Shown here: positions 18,754 through 29,503 of the stretch, one piece after another
Position numbering within the stretch: the first letter of the stretch is position 1
Layout of the letters: each line of letters starts with the position of its first letter
Origin: Sphingomonas sp. Leaf34
GTDB lineage: Bacteria > Pseudomonadota > Alphaproteobacteria > Sphingomonadales > Sphingomonadaceae
Assembly: GCF_001421805.1 (NCBI RefSeq)
Contig: NZ_LMLC01000001.1
Coordinates: 372,001 to 436,000 of the forward strand
Length of the DNA stretch: 64,000 nucleotides
Direction of reading: 5' to 3'
Position numbers and translations under genes: made by a program
The notes under the pieces: model-generated
What the model saw: the letters and a program-made list of their open reading frames with translations, nothing else
Database searches by the model: none
What the model was told of the DNA's origin: nothing

Positions 18754-19030
18754 TTGCGCAGGCGCCGGAAGAGCGCGGTCGAGGCATCGCGGTTGGCGGC
18801 GATCTCGGGCGAGACCGGGATGCGGTGGCCGATCCGGCCTGCGTCGACATGCGCCATCCAGGCGAGGACGTGGCGGACCTCTTCGGCGACGTGATCGGGG
18901 ATCGGTCGTTCGGGCGCGCGTGGGGTGCTGGCGCTCGCTGGTGGGTCGGCGGGGGTGATGGCGCAGGGATCGGCGGCTCGGTTTGCGCGCGGGGCGGCTG
19001 CGGGTTGGCCGGAGTGGGTGCGTTTGGCAT
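18750..19030 (-). pseudogene. Small protein gene with apparent one-base deletion at its start
   Basis: The coding frame ends at TGA 18750-18752, overlapping the GTG of the next gene, and reads ...PDHVAEEVRHVLAWMAHVD... to ...STALFRRLRK with GC-rich third positions. No start codon opens this frame. A perfect AGGAGG lies 7 nt before ATG 19030, but that ATG is one base out of frame (ATGCCAAACGC). Restoring one G (ATGGCCAAACGC) joins it to give about 93 residues starting MAKRTHSGQ. So this is either a real frameshift or a sequencing error. Function is unknown; it heads the 17371-18753 and DUF3597 gene set. Confidence 0.6.
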
Positions 19031-19152
19031 AATCGATCCTCCTGCTGTGCGAAGAGGACCGATCAGATATGCCGGGTCGGGGTGTGTAGGACAGCGGTTT
19101 TTATTGGGGGGGGCGGACCTTCGATGTCCGGCGGCCGGTTGCCCCTGCCCTT

Positions 19153-19236
19153 CTAGTTCCCCCGCTAAGGCGGGGGCCCAGGTGCCACGGTCGTCATCCT
19201 GCTTGATCCTGGGCTCCCGCCTTCGCGGGAGAACAG
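19153..19236. repeat. Palindromic intergenic element, family B
   Basis: Arms AGTTCCCCCGCTAAGGCGGG and CCCGCCTTCGCGGGAGAACA are inverted around about 40 bases, the same design as the copy at 1393-1487. It lies in the 19031-19273 gap, which holds nothing else recognised. Confidence 0.75.
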
Positions 19237-19273
19237 GTAGCCGTAGGGGGAGACGATGCGTGGACCGGCTAAC

Positions 19274-19606
19274 TTAGCCGAGCGTCGAACCACGATCGGC
19301 CGCGAACGACGGCGCGGGGCCGGTGGCGGGGCGGAGCGACTCGCGCTCGGCCTTGGTCGGGACGGCGGTGGGATCGGGGCGGAACGCGTCGGGCGCGCGA
19401 TCGTCTGCGCCGGGCCGGGGCTTGTCGAGCGCGAGATCGGGCGCGGCATGCTCGGCGGGGTTCTTCTTCGATCGCAGGAGGACGGCGAGCAACGCACCGC
19501 CGAGCCCGATCGCCGCGGCGCCGATCGACAGCGCGTTGCGGCCGAACGTCTTGGGCTTGGGCTTGCGGTCAGGCTGGTGGGGGTGGCGGTGGTCGAATTT
19601 GGGCAT
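19274..19606 (-). CDS. Small membrane protein with one span, unknown
   Basis: 110 residues from ATG 19606 (MPKFDHRHPHQPDRKPKPKT). It has a basic, His-rich N-terminus, one membrane segment (ALSIGAAAIGLGGALLAVLLRS, about residues 25-46) and a disordered Pro/Asp-rich C-terminal half. An in-frame ATG 96 bp upstream exists but the added residues look like noncoding sequence. Family not recognised. It is the last GC-rich gene before the AT-richer defence island. Confidence 0.65.
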   Translation of the reverse strand: MPKFDHRHPHQPDRKPKPKTFGRNALSIGAAAIGLGGALLAVLLRSKKNPAEHAAPDLALDKPRPGADDRAPDAFRPDPTAVPTKAERESLRPATGPAPSFAADRGSTLG

Positions 19607-19730
19607 GGGGTTGGTCCGGTGTTGTTGGTTCGGGAGGTTCAACGGACCGGGGCGCTGGGGTGTTCCAAGCACCGCCTCGACTACATGCCGAGCTCTCTTC
19701 ACAACTCAATGCCCGATGCTATACTTGCTA

Positions 19731-20537
19731 TTAGCCACCAATCTGAACAATATTAAGAAGGTGACCAACCCTTTCGGCCAGCGCGCCTATATCACCAAGA
19801 TCACTTCTTTGTCGCCACACCTCTCTAACTACTGTAGGATGACCCATTTCCTCAAATTCTTGAATTATTCGATTTACTCTTTCTTGGTCGTTATCATGTA
19901 TAGCGTCATCAACGGCATGCATGTATCTGACAAAGCCGCTATATGCGGCACGCCTAGTTCTCGACAAACCATCAGCATTGAGATCGAGTGTCGAGCGAGT
20001 AAAGTTCGCCCTAACCCTCGAAATATTGTCCAAATCTGGTTTTACTACAAATATTCCGGTAGCTAAATCCAGATCGAAAAAGTCCAAACCATCCTCGGTG
20101 CGTGGATTTATGAATGCATCAACGCCGACGGGCTTTTCTAAGTCAGTTCCAATAATATTGCGACAATCTATCAGATCGCCATTCGCATTTACGACTGAAT
20201 ACTTCGACCTCTTGGCATCCTGATTGCATATAGTGCATGAAAACGCATAATTCTCCCATGCAAACGCCAATGCAGGATCTATAGATTTTGGAATAATGTG
20301 GTCAATATCGCGATGCCGATCCCTTTCACAATAGTAGCAGGCATCGATCTGAGGGGCCACGCTCTTGAGCGATGACCTCACTTCATCAAAAGCAGAGGCT
20401 GGGCGCTTCGCGGAAAACAATCTGGAAGCTATTACATACTTATCTGGCCTGCCAACACGATTGACGACACGATTAGTCAATGCCTCCAGCTGCGCCAAAG
20501 TAGCTTCACTCAAATTCGGCGGAGAGTATTTCAGCAT
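19731..20537 (-). CDS. HNH endonuclease, PtuB-like (Septu-type)
   Basis: 268 residues with an HNH/zinc-finger nuclease core: C67xxC70, then DIDHIIPKS (D79-H80) and C101xxC104-N105 in SCTICNQDAK. In Septu defence systems PtuB is an HNH nuclease acting with the ATPase PtuA; here the ATG follows the ATPase stop with no gap (TGAATG), so they are one unit. Codon use is unlike the neighbours (AGA, ATA and AAT are frequent) and 60 bases at 20221-20280 contain only 25 G or C, suggesting recent acquisition. Assignment to Septu rests on architecture, not on a database match. Confidence 0.8.
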   Translation of the reverse strand: MLKYSPPNLSEATLAQLEALTNRVVNRVGRPDKYVIASRLFSAKRPASAFDEVRSSLKSVAPQIDACYYCERDRHRDIDHIIPKSIDPALAFAWENYAFSCTICNQDAKRSKYSVVNANGDLIDCRNIIGTDLEKPVGVDAFINPRTEDGLDFFDLDLATGIFVVKPDLDNISRVRANFTRSTLDLNADGLSRTRRAAYSGFVRYMHAVDDAIHDNDQERVNRIIQEFEEMGHPTVVREVWRQRSDLGDIGALAERVGHLLNIVQIGG

Positions 20538-21859
20538 TCATTCATCTCCCACTGTCGCCTCAGCAGGAAAGGTTCGGCGAAGGGACCTTCTTTCTGTCCG
20601 CTCATCGTCGGTCAAACCTTCGTCTATTGCTTTTGTGTTCAGACGGGCCAACCTTTCAAGCAAAGCACCACCCAGCTTGGATCGAGTTACATGAGCACCG
20701 AACAGCTCTGTTGAGTACGCATCAAGAACATCACCCAATACCAACTGGTCAAAATCGACCCCACGAATTCTTTGGAATGCCGCACCACTTCCCGGAACAG
20801 GAAGCTTCCATATCGACCCCGCCTGCGTACCGTCCTGGCGGGCGATTGCCCGGCATATGATTGGGGAGTGGGTAGTTACAATAAACTGAACCATAGGGAA
20901 AAACGTCGTTAACCAGCGACCAATTTCCTGCTGCCATGTTGGATGTAAATGGGCGTCAACTTCGTCAATAGCAACGACGCCAGGCAGCTTTATAGTAGAC
21001 CCGTCTTCCGACAACGATTTGAAAACCAAATCGAAGCCATACAACTCAAACATCTGCCGTATAAGTTCAAAAACTAGGCTCAATGCTGACCTGTATCATC
21101 ACTCAAAGACTCAAGATTTATGTAGTTATCGTTTCCATCCTTAATAAATACATACTCGTTCGTAACCTCTTCGATTTTTGCATTGTGAGGAAGGAAACCA
21201 CTATTATTTATAAAGTTCTTTACTAGATTCATGATCTCTTGAGCATGAGACCCGCTAGATTTATTTTTCTCATCTTGCAAGGACTGTATATGTAGGCTCG
21301 TCAACCAGGTTAGCGCTTCGGTAAGGGCAACATCCTCCCCCAACGCAGTTAAATGGGGAGCAAGTCTACGATTTGAAACAAACAGCCGATCGTATAGGCG
21401 GTCACCGCCAGTAAATCTTCGAAATGGCCCAAAAGACGCACTAAACCAACCCGCCCCACTTCCCCAAATTGTACGATTGACGCGCTCACCTGAGTAGGAA
21501 ATATTCACCACTTCAGAAAACATATTATCGTCTTCAGTCAAGACAGCTTCTGCAACAACCGGTTTAGGCGATGGATAGCCGCCACCAGATATGGTATCGA
21601 AATCTCGATCGAAGCTGAATGTGCCTGTAATCTTGGCGCTCTCGGCACCTCTACGAAGCCATCGACTGAAGTCTTGTCGCGCGGCATACGCTTCTTTCTC
21701 GCCCATACATAGCAATGCTAAAGATCTGACAACGGACGACTTACCCGATCCGTTCGATCCCAAAATCACGTGCCAGCCAGCCTCATGACCTCTATCAAAA
21801 TCAAGGGTCAAATTATCTATTGATCGAATATTTTCGATCTGAAATTTGCGAAGGTACAT
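20538..21859 (-). pseudogene. AAA ATPase, PtuA-like, split by a frameshift
   Basis: An SMC/RecN-like AAA ATPase in two frames. The front part (21859 to 21080) has FQIENIRSI and Walker A GSNGSGKS (34-41) and stops after SLSDDTGQH. The back part (21083 to 20538, opening TTG) has Walker B VVAIDEVDAHLHP and the THSP switch. Across the break the second frame reads YRSALSLVFELIRQM just where the first reads LSD, i.e. the family signature LSDGYR is broken by one missing base at about 21095-21098 (GATGATAC versus expected GATGGATAC). Repaired length would be about 440 residues, suited to PtuA. Real inactivation and a base-calling error are both possible. Confidence 0.75.
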
Positions 21860-21909
21860 GATGTGTCTCCCTCGAGTACGTTAGAAAGCTAACAGAGTCG
21901 CGTCTATAC

Positions 21910-24807
21910 CTACCCAATCTCCACCACCCGCTTCTCCAGCAACGGCGCCAGATACTTCCCCGTAAAGCTCCCCTTGGCCTTGGCGACCTTCTCCGGCGTG
22001 CCTTCGGCGACGATCTCGCCGCCCTTGACGCCGCCTTCGGGGCCGAGGTCGAGCACCCAGTCCGCGGTCTTGATGACGTCGAGATTGTGTTCGATCACCA
22101 CCACCGTGTTGCCCTGCTCGACCAGCGCGTGGAGGACTTCGAGGAGTTTGCGGACATCCTCGAAATGCAGCCCCGTCGTGGGTTCGTCGAGGATGTAGAG
22201 CGTGTTGCCGGTCGCGCGGCGCGAGAGTTCCTTGGCGAGCTTGACGCGTTGCGCCTCGCCGCCCGAGAGCGTCGTCGCCTGCTGACCGACCTTGACGTAG
22301 CCGAGACCGACCTCGACCAGCATCGCCATCTTGTCGCGGATCGGGGGGACCGCCTTGAAGAACTCGGCGGCGTCCTCGACGGTCATGTCGAGCACGTCGG
22401 CGATGCTGTGGCCCTTGAACTTCACCTCGAGCGTCTCGCGATTGTAGCGCGCGCCGTGGCAGACGTCGCACTGCACATAGACGTCGGGGAGAAAGTGCAT
22501 CTCGATCTTGAGCACGCCGTCGCCCTGGCACGCCTCGCAGCGGCCGCCCTTGACGTTGAAGCTGAACCGGCCGGGCTTGTAGCCGCGCGCCTGGCTCTCG
22601 GGGAGCCCGGCGAACCAGTCGCGGATCTGCGTGAAGCTGCCGGTATAGGTGGCGGGGTTGCTGCGCGGGGTGCGGCCGATCGGCGACTGGTCGATGTCGA
22701 TGACCTTGTCGAGATATTGCAGGCCGGTGATCTTGTCGTGTTTCCCTTGCACGATGCGCGCGCCGTTCAGCTCGCGCGCGGCGGCGGCGTAGAGCGTGTC
22801 GATCGTGAAGCTCGACTTGCCCGACCCCGAGACGCCGGTGACGCAGGTGAAGGTTCCGAGGGGCAAGCTCGCGGTGACGCCCGTCAGGTTGTTCGCGGTG
22901 GCGTTGTGGACGGTGAGCTTCTTGCCGTTGCCTTTGCGACGCGTGGCCGGGACCGGCACTTCGCGCGTGCCGTTGAGATAGTCGGCGGTGATGCTGCCCT
23001 TCGACTTCAGGATCTGCTTGAGCGTGCCCTGCGCCACGACCTGGCCGCCGCGGACGCCTGCGCCGGGGCCCATGTCGATGATGTAATCGGCGGTGCGGAT
23101 CGCGTCCTCGTCATGCTCGACGACGAGCACGGTGTTGCCGAGATCGCGCAGGCGCCGCAGCGTCTTGAGGAGCATATCGTTGTCGCGCTGGTGCAGACCG
23201 ATGCTGGGCTCGTCGAGGACGTAGAGCACGCCCGACAGCCCGCTGCCGATCTGCGATGCGAGGCGGATGCGCTGGCTCTCGCCGCCGCTGAGCGTTCCGC
23301 TCGTGCGATCGAGGTTGAGATAGTCGAGCCCGACATTGTTTAGGAAGCCGAGGCGTTCGACGATTTCCTTCAGGATGCGCTCGGCGATCGCGTTCTGCTG
23401 GTCGCCGAGATGCTGCGGCATGTCGGTGAAGAACTGGAGCGCGTCGACGACCGAGAGGTGCGTGGCGTAGCTGATGTCCTTCATCGCGATCTTGACCGCG
23501 AGCGCCTCGGGTTTCAGGCGCGCGCCGGCGCAGACCTCGCACGGGGCGGCGGACTGGTATTTGTTCAGCTCCTCGCGCATCCACGCGCTCTCGGTCTGGA
23601 GCAGGCGACGGTTGAGGTTGCCGATGACGCCCTCGAACGGCTTGGAGACGTCGTATTTCTTCTTGCCGTCGATGAAGGTGAGCGTGACGGGCTTGCCCTT
23701 CGAGCCGTGCAGGATGACGCGCTGGACCTCTGGCGGGAGCTCGCCCCACGGCGTCTCGATGTCGAACTTGTATTCGCGGGCGAGGCTGCCGAGGACCTGC
23801 ATGTAATAGGGCGAGGGCGGGTTGGACTTCGCCCAGGGGACGACCGCGCCCTTCTTGATGCTGAGCATGTGATTGGGGACGACGAGGTCTTCGTCGAACA
23901 GCAGTTTCTCGCCGAGGCCGTCGCAGGCCGGGCATGCGCCTTGCGGGGCGTTGAACGAGAAGAGACGCGGTTCGATTTCGGAGATGGTGAAGCCGCTGAC
24001 CGGGCAGGCGAACTTCTCGCTGAAGACGATGCGGCCGTCGGGGGCGTTGCTGCCGAGGATTTCCGATTTCGGCGTGTGCGGCTCGACCGGGTCCGCGGGG
24101 TCGACATAGGCGAGGCCCTCGGCGAGCTTCAGCGCGGTTTCGAAGCTCTCGGCCAGGCGCGTGGCGATCTCGCCGCCGACAACGAGGCGGTCGACGACGA
24201 CTTCGATGTCGTGCTTGTACTTCTTGTCGAGCGCGGGGGCTTCGTCGATGTCGTGGATCGTGCCGTCGATCCGGACGCGCGTGAAGCCCGCCTTCTGCCA
24301 CTCGGCGAGTTCCTTGCGATACTCGCCCTTGCGGCCGCGGACGACGGGGGCGAGCAGGTACAGCCGCGTGCCCTCGGGGAGCGCCATGACTCGGTCGACC
24401 ATCTGGCTGACGGTCTGCGCGGCGATCGGCTCGCCGGTCGCGGGGGAGTACGGGATGCCGACGCGCGCCCAGAGCAGGCGCATGTAATCGTAGATCTCGG
24501 TGACGGTCGCGACGGTCGAGCGCGGGTTGCGCGACGTCGTCTTCTGCTCGATCGAGATGGCGGGGCTGAGGCCTTCGATATGGTCGACATCGGGCTTCTG
24601 CATCAGCTCTAGGAACTGGCGCGCGTAGGCGGACAGGCTCTCGACGTAACGGCGCTGGCCCTCGGCGTAGATGGTGTCGAACGCGAGTGAGGACTTGCCC
24701 GAGCCCGAGAGGCCGGTGATCACCGTGAGCGTGTCGCGGGGGATGTCGATGTCGACGTCCTTGAGGTTGTGCTCGCGCGCGCCGCGTACGGAAATCTTGG
24801 TCAGCAT
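21910..24807 (-). CDS. uvrA: Excinuclease ABC subunit A
   Basis: The 965-residue DNA damage sensor of nucleotide excision repair, working with UvrB and UvrC. Two ABC ATPase units are visible: Walker [10 protein letters not shown] (residues 32-40) and GVSGSGKSS in the second half, with signatures LSGGESQRI and LSGGEAQRV. Zinc modules include CPACDGLG and CEACQGDG...CDVCHG. Start ATG 24807 gives [15 protein letters not shown], the family N-terminus; the open frame extends upstream over the LexA box and is not used. uvrB is in this window about 28 kb away. Confidence 0.97.
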   Translation of the reverse strand: MLTKISVRGAREHNLKDVDIDIPRDTLTVITGLSGSGKSSLAFDTIYAEGQRRYVESLSAYARQFLELMQKPDVDHIEGLSPAISIEQKTTSRNPRSTVATVTEIYDYMRLLWARVGIPYSPATGEPIAAQTVSQMVDRVMALPEGTRLYLLAPVVRGRKGEYRKELAEWQKAGFTRVRIDGTIHDIDEAPALDKKYKHDIEVVVDRLVVGGEIATRLAESFETALKLAEGLAYVDPADPVEPHTPKSEILGSNAPDGRIVFSEKFACPVSGFTISEIEPRLFSFNAPQGACPACDGLGEKLLFDEDLVVPNHMLSIKKGAVVPWAKSNPPSPYYMQVLGSLAREYKFDIETPWGELPPEVQRVILHGSKGKPVTLTFIDGKKKYDVSKPFEGVIGNLNRRLLQTESAWMREELNKYQSAAPCEVCAGARLKPEALAVKIAMKDISYATHLSVVDALQFFTDMPQHLGDQQNAIAERILKEIVERLGFLNNVGLDYLNLDRTSGTLSGGESQRIRLASQIGSGLSGVLYVLDEPSIGLHQRDNDMLLKTLRRLRDLGNTVLVVEHDEDAIRTADYIIDMGPGAGVRGGQVVAQGTLKQILKSKGSITADYLNGTREVPVPATRRKGNGKKLTVHNATANNLTGVTASLPLGTFTCVTGVSGSGKSSFTIDTLYAAAARELNGARIVQGKHDKITGLQYLDKVIDIDQSPIGRTPRSNPATYTGSFTQIRDWFAGLPESQARGYKPGRFSFNVKGGRCEACQGDGVLKIEMHFLPDVYVQCDVCHGARYNRETLEVKFKGHSIADVLDMTVEDAAEFFKAVPPIRDKMAMLVEVGLGYVKVGQQATTLSGGEAQRVKLAKELSRRATGNTLYILDEPTTGLHFEDVRKLLEVLHALVEQGNTVVVIEHNLDVIKTADWVLDLGPEGGVKGGEIVAEGTPEKVAKAKGSFTGKYLAPLLEKRVVEIG

Positions 24808-24817
24808 AAGGCGGTCT

Positions 24818-24832
24818 GTTCCATATTTGTTC
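24818..24832 (-). promoter_or_regulatory. LexA (SOS) box of uvrA
   Basis: GTTCCATATTTGTTC fits the alphaproteobacterial LexA consensus GTTC-N7-GTTC exactly. It ends 10 bp before the uvrA start codon, so LexA binding would block uvrA expression until DNA damage. Confidence 0.85.
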
Positions 24833-24960
24833 GCGTGCGGCAAGACGTGTTCGCGCGCAGCGACGCCTGCACGGCGCCATTCGATCGGGTGCTGAGATGG
24901 GTAACGTCGGCGGCCGGCGAAAGGGGGCATTGTCGTGCGTCAGCGCGATACTTACATGGT

Positions 24961-24978
24961 GTATTGGATATACAATAC
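24961..24978. promoter_or_regulatory. Operator-like dyad before the His-rich gene
   Basis: GTATTG and CAATAC form a perfect 6-bp inverted repeat around GATATA, an AT-rich island in GC-rich sequence, 17 bp before the start codon at 24995. It looks like a dimeric repressor site overlapping the promoter or leader; the regulator is not known. Confidence 0.5.
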
Positions 24979-24994
24979 AGCTTTGGAGGCCGGC

Positions 24995-25525
24995 ATGGGC
25001 AAGAAGAAGGACGAGCGAAAGCGGCGCGAACGCGAGGCCGAGCGGACGGCGCAGGCTGCGGGAGGCGCGCACACGCATGACTCGCACAAGCATGGGAAGC
25101 ACAAGCATGGCGACCCTAAGCATGGCGGGGCGGCGCCGTTCGCCGGCATCGCCGCGGCGCTGACACGGCAGATGGGAACGCCGGCGGGGCGACAGGTGAT
25201 CGCGGCGGGGCTGATGATGGCGGCGAACGCGATCACCGCGAAGGACGCGCGTGGCGCCGCGCCGCGCCCGCCGGAGCCGCCCAAGCCTGCGGCCACGCCG
25301 GAATCGTCCGCGCCGCCGCCGCCGGAGTCGCCTACGCAATCGTCGCGGGAGTCTGCGGCGACCGGGACCGGGCCCTTCGGTGGCGACACCGCCACCCCGC
25401 CGAGAAGCGACGCCCCCGCGCTGCCGCCCGAATTGACCAAGGTGATCGACTCGGTGGCTGCGGGCCTCGAACGCTTCGCCGCCGGCTTTACCAAGCCCGC
25501 CAAGCCAGACTCGTCGAAAGCCTGA
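24995..25525 (+). CDS. Histidine-rich protein, unknown
   Basis: 176 residues from ATG 24995, with GGAGG 7 nt upstream. Order: a strongly basic coiled start (GKKKDERKRREREAERTAQ), a His/Lys cluster at about residues 25-45 (HTHDSHKHGKHKHGDPKHG) that could bind Ni, Zn or Co, an amphipathic Ala/Met-rich helix (GRQVIAAGLMMAANAI), a Pro/Ser-rich linker and a final helix (LTKVIDSVAAGLERFAAGF). No signal peptide. It is divergent from uvrA and has its own operator-like dyad. It could be a metal store or chaperone; family not recognised. Confidence 0.7.
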   Translation: MGKKKDERKRREREAERTAQAAGGAHTHDSHKHGKHKHGDPKHGGAAPFAGIAAALTRQMGTPAGRQVIAAGLMMAANAITAKDARGAAPRPPEPPKPAATPESSAPPPPESPTQSSRESAATGTGPFGGDTATPPRSDAPALPPELTKVIDSVAAGLERFAAGFTKPAKPDSSKA

Positions 25526-25528
25526 CCG

Positions 25529-25662
25529 GAGTCGAATCCTCCCCCGCCAGGGGGAGGTGGCGCCTTTAGGCGTCGGAGGGGGAGGACGCGCAACGGCGGG
25601 CAGCGCCTGCCGCCCCCTCCGTCAGGCTGGCGCCTGCCACCTCCCCCTGACGGGGGAGGATC
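25529..25662. repeat. Palindromic intergenic element, family D
   Basis: Arms CCTCCCCCGCCAGGGGGAGG and CCTCCCCCTGACGGGGGAGG in inverted orientation, with an inner GGAGGGGGAGG/CCCCCTCCGTC pair. It separates the convergent His-rich and GGDEF genes. Confidence 0.8.
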
Positions 25663-25691
25663 GTTGGGGTCGGGATTGGCGCGCGATCTGG

Positions 25692-26834
25692 TCAGGCGAC
25701 CTTGGCGAGGAGCCTTGGTGCGCGACGGTCGCTCTTGACGGCGTACATCGCCTGGTCGGCGCGGGCGATGAGCGTGGCGAGCGGCGTGGTGGCGGCGTCC
25801 TCGATGAGGCCCACGCTGATGCTGGGGGCGATGCCGATCGGGACGTGATGCGTCATGGTCTGCGCGAACGCGGTCGCCATGCGGGTGCCGAGCGCGCTCG
25901 CCTGCTCGACGGGGATGCCGGGGAGCAGGCAGACGAACTCGTCACCGCCCCAGCGGGCGAGATGACCTTGCGGGCCGAGGACGTCGCGAACGATGTCGGC
26001 GAGGTTGCGCAGCGCGGCGTCGCCCGCGGCGTGGCCCTGCGTGTCGTTGAGCATCTTGAAGCGATCGACGTCGATCATCATCACCGACACGCGCACGCTG
26101 TCGGCGAGCGTGCGCGCGACGCGGTCGAGGCCGGCGCGGTTGAGCGCGCCGGTGAGCCAGTCGCGCTCCATCTGGTCGCGCAGCGCGTTCTGGCCGCGCT
26201 CCGCCTGGAGGATCAGCAGCGAGAAGGCGCGGAAGATGATGAAGGCGATCTGGCCGGCGGCGAACCAGGCGCCGATATCGTCATGGACGCCGGTCAGTCG
26301 CGTGCCGATCCGGTCGCCATAAGCGAGCCAACCGCGAGCGAGGAACATCGGGACGGTGATGGCGAACAGTGCGGCGATGATCCAGCCGGTCTGGAGCGAC
26401 TCGCGGAGCGCCATGCGGATCGCGACGACGACGACGACGAGGTCGAACGCGGCGCGGATGACGCTGAGATAGGCGACGCGAAGGTGAAATTGCGCAGAGT
26501 CGCGGATGACCAAGAAGGGTAGCCCGCAGACCAGTGCGATCCCGAGCAACGGCATCAGGCGCGCGTCGGGGCGGCTGAACCGCATCACCGCGCCCGCGAT
26601 CAAGGCATAGCCGATCACCACCGCGGGGTTGCCGATGCCGGGCAGCCAGGCGAGCCCGATCCGGTCGTTCAGCACCGCCATCAACGCCGCGCAACCGGCG
26701 ATGAGGTGGCCGGCGCCCCACAGGCCGGCCCATGCGCCGAACCGGCCGGTCGCAAGCGGAATGAGGTGGATGAAGCCGGCGACCAGCATGCCGAGGCCAG
26801 CAACGACGTAGAGAGTAGTAAGATCCAGCGCCAC
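25692..26834 (-). CDS. Membrane-bound GGDEF diguanylate cyclase
   Basis: 380 residues. The first 210 hold about six or seven hydrophobic segments (for example VVAGLGMLVAGFIHLIPLA, DLVVVVVAI, WIIAALFAITVPMFLA), a membrane sensor region. The cytosolic GGDEF domain runs from about residue 222 with DWLTGALNRAGLD, MMIDVDRFKMLNDTQGHAAGD and an intact RWGGDEF (296-300), so it should make cyclic di-GMP. The RxxD product-inhibition site expected five residues earlier is absent (GPQG), so feedback inhibition by this site is not expected. Confidence 0.92.
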   Translation of the reverse strand: MALDLTTLYVVAGLGMLVAGFIHLIPLATGRFGAWAGLWGAGHLIAGCAALMAVLNDRIGLAWLPGIGNPAVVIGYALIAGAVMRFSRPDARLMPLLGIALVCGLPFLVIRDSAQFHLRVAYLSVIRAAFDLVVVVVAIRMALRESLQTGWIIAALFAITVPMFLARGWLAYGDRIGTRLTGVHDDIGAWFAAGQIAFIIFRAFSLLILQAERGQNALRDQMERDWLTGALNRAGLDRVARTLADSVRVSVMMIDVDRFKMLNDTQGHAAGDAALRNLADIVRDVLGPQGHLARWGGDEFVCLLPGIPVEQASALGTRMATAFAQTMTHHVPIGIAPSISVGLIEDAATTPLATLIARADQAMYAVKSDRRAPRLLAKVA

Positions 26835-26926
26835 GGCGACCTGCTTGTTGGTTCGTCAGGCGGCGTCCTAGCGCGGCTTTGCTAAGGATTGGTTCCGGTT
26901 GGGGGCTGCTGCGGCTCCCCCTCCCC

Positions 26927-27842
26927 CGTCATTGCGGTGGATGCCGGGAGCCAGGTTGCGGACCGGGTGATGGCAGCACGGCATTGCCGGGTCCGCCGTG
27001 TCCGTGGGTCCCGGCGTTCGCCGGGATGACGGAGGGGGGTGTGGGTCCCTCACGAGGTTTCGAAGGGTGATTGCGGATGAGGCGAAGCGCGGATGCCGTC
27101 TCGCGCCGCCAGCTCCGCCTCCGCTCCCCACCACCTCCGCCCTCGCTCCCCAACTCTTCCCCGTCATCCCGACGGACGCCGGGACCCAGGTTGCGGACCG
27201 GGTGATGGCAGCACGGTATCGCGGGGTCCGCCGTGTCCGTGGGTCCCGGCGTTCGCCGGGATGACGGAGGGGGGTGTGGGTCCATCACAAGGTTTGGGAG
27301 GGGGATTGCGGATGAGGCGAAGCGCGGATGCAGTCTCGCGCCGCCAGCTCCGCCTCCGCTCCCCCACCACATCGGTCCTCGCTCCCCGCCACCTCCGCCC
27401 CCGCTCCCCGCGACATGCCTTCGGTCCCCAACCCCTCCCTCGTCATCCCGACGGACGCCGGGACCCATGGTTGCGGACCAGATAATGGCAGCACGGTATC
27501 GCCGGGTCCGCCGTGTCCATGGGTCCCGGCGTTCGCCGGGATGACGGAGGGGGGTGTGGGTCCCTCACGAGGTTTGGGAGGGTGATTGCGGATGAGGCGA
27601 AGCGCGGATGCAGTCTCGCGCCGCCAGCTCCGCCTCCGCTCCCCACCACCTCGGCGCTCGGCCCTCGGCCCTCGCTCCCCGCCAACCCCGCCCCCGCTCC
27701 CCGCGACCTATGCCTTTGGTCCCCAACCCCTCCCTCGTCATCCCGGCGGACGCCGGGACCCATGGTTGCGGACCGGGTAATGGCAGCACGGTATCGCCGG
27801 GTCCGCAGTGTCCATGGGTCCCGGCGTTCGCCGGGATGACGG
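26927..27842. repeat. Tandem array of four palindromic units, family G
   Basis: Four copies of a roughly 105-bp palindrome (CGTCATCCCGGCGGACGCCG ... CGGCGTTCGCCGGGATGACG) lie at about 26927-27032, 27162-27267, 27441-27547 and 27736-27842. They alternate with a shared spacer beginning AGGGGGGTGTGGGTCC and ending in variable CGCTCCCC-rich micro-repeats. The anchor TTGCGGACC recurs at 26956, 27191, 27471 and 27766, giving periods of 235, 280 and 295 bp. Reading frames here repeat the same peptides in several frames and are not genes. The array occupies most of the 1.26-kb gap 26835-28091; the rest includes GC-rich hairpins near 28011-28065. Confidence 0.85.
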
Positions 27843-28091
27843 ATAGGTTGAGGTCCCTCACGGCTTGGGAGGACGACTGCGGTTGGAGTGAAGCGGCCTT
27901 ACATTCGCTCGCCGCTATCTTCGCCTTTGCACACCCAGCAAACGCAGGGAGGGCGCCGGTGGGATTACCACCGACGCCCTCCTAAACTCGGCTGGACCGT
28001 GCTTGGCCGGACAGGGGCAGAGCCCCTGCCGTCGGACGGCGCTGGAGCGCCGCCGGCCGGGCAAGCCCTATAGATCCACATCCAGCGCTTG

Positions 28092-29486
<1,395 letters not shown>

Positions 29487-29503
29487 TGTCGCTTCTCTCT
29501 TAC

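Noticed and set aside
18596..19030. 144-residue ORF from ATG 19030
   Set aside because: Its later part is a Pro/Arg-rich shadow across the HTH gene, whereas another frame has coding-type codon use and overlaps the next gene correctly.
17371..19030. Prophage remnant
   Set aside because: Only a terminase-small-subunit-like HTH is seen; there are no portal, capsid, integrase or lysis genes, and base composition matches the chromosome.
23111..25339. 742-residue Arg-rich frame on the minus strand
   Set aside because: It is out of frame with uvrA over most of its length and has shadow-ORF composition.
26927..27842. CRISPR-like array
   Set aside because: The units are 235-295 bp, palindromic, and the spacers are homologous to each other; there is no 24-40 bp repeat with unique spacers and no cas gene.
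26868..27985. Multiple open reading frames with repeated peptides on both strands
   Set aside because: They translate the tandem palindrome array; the same DNA yields similar peptides in several frames, with no ribosome-binding sites.
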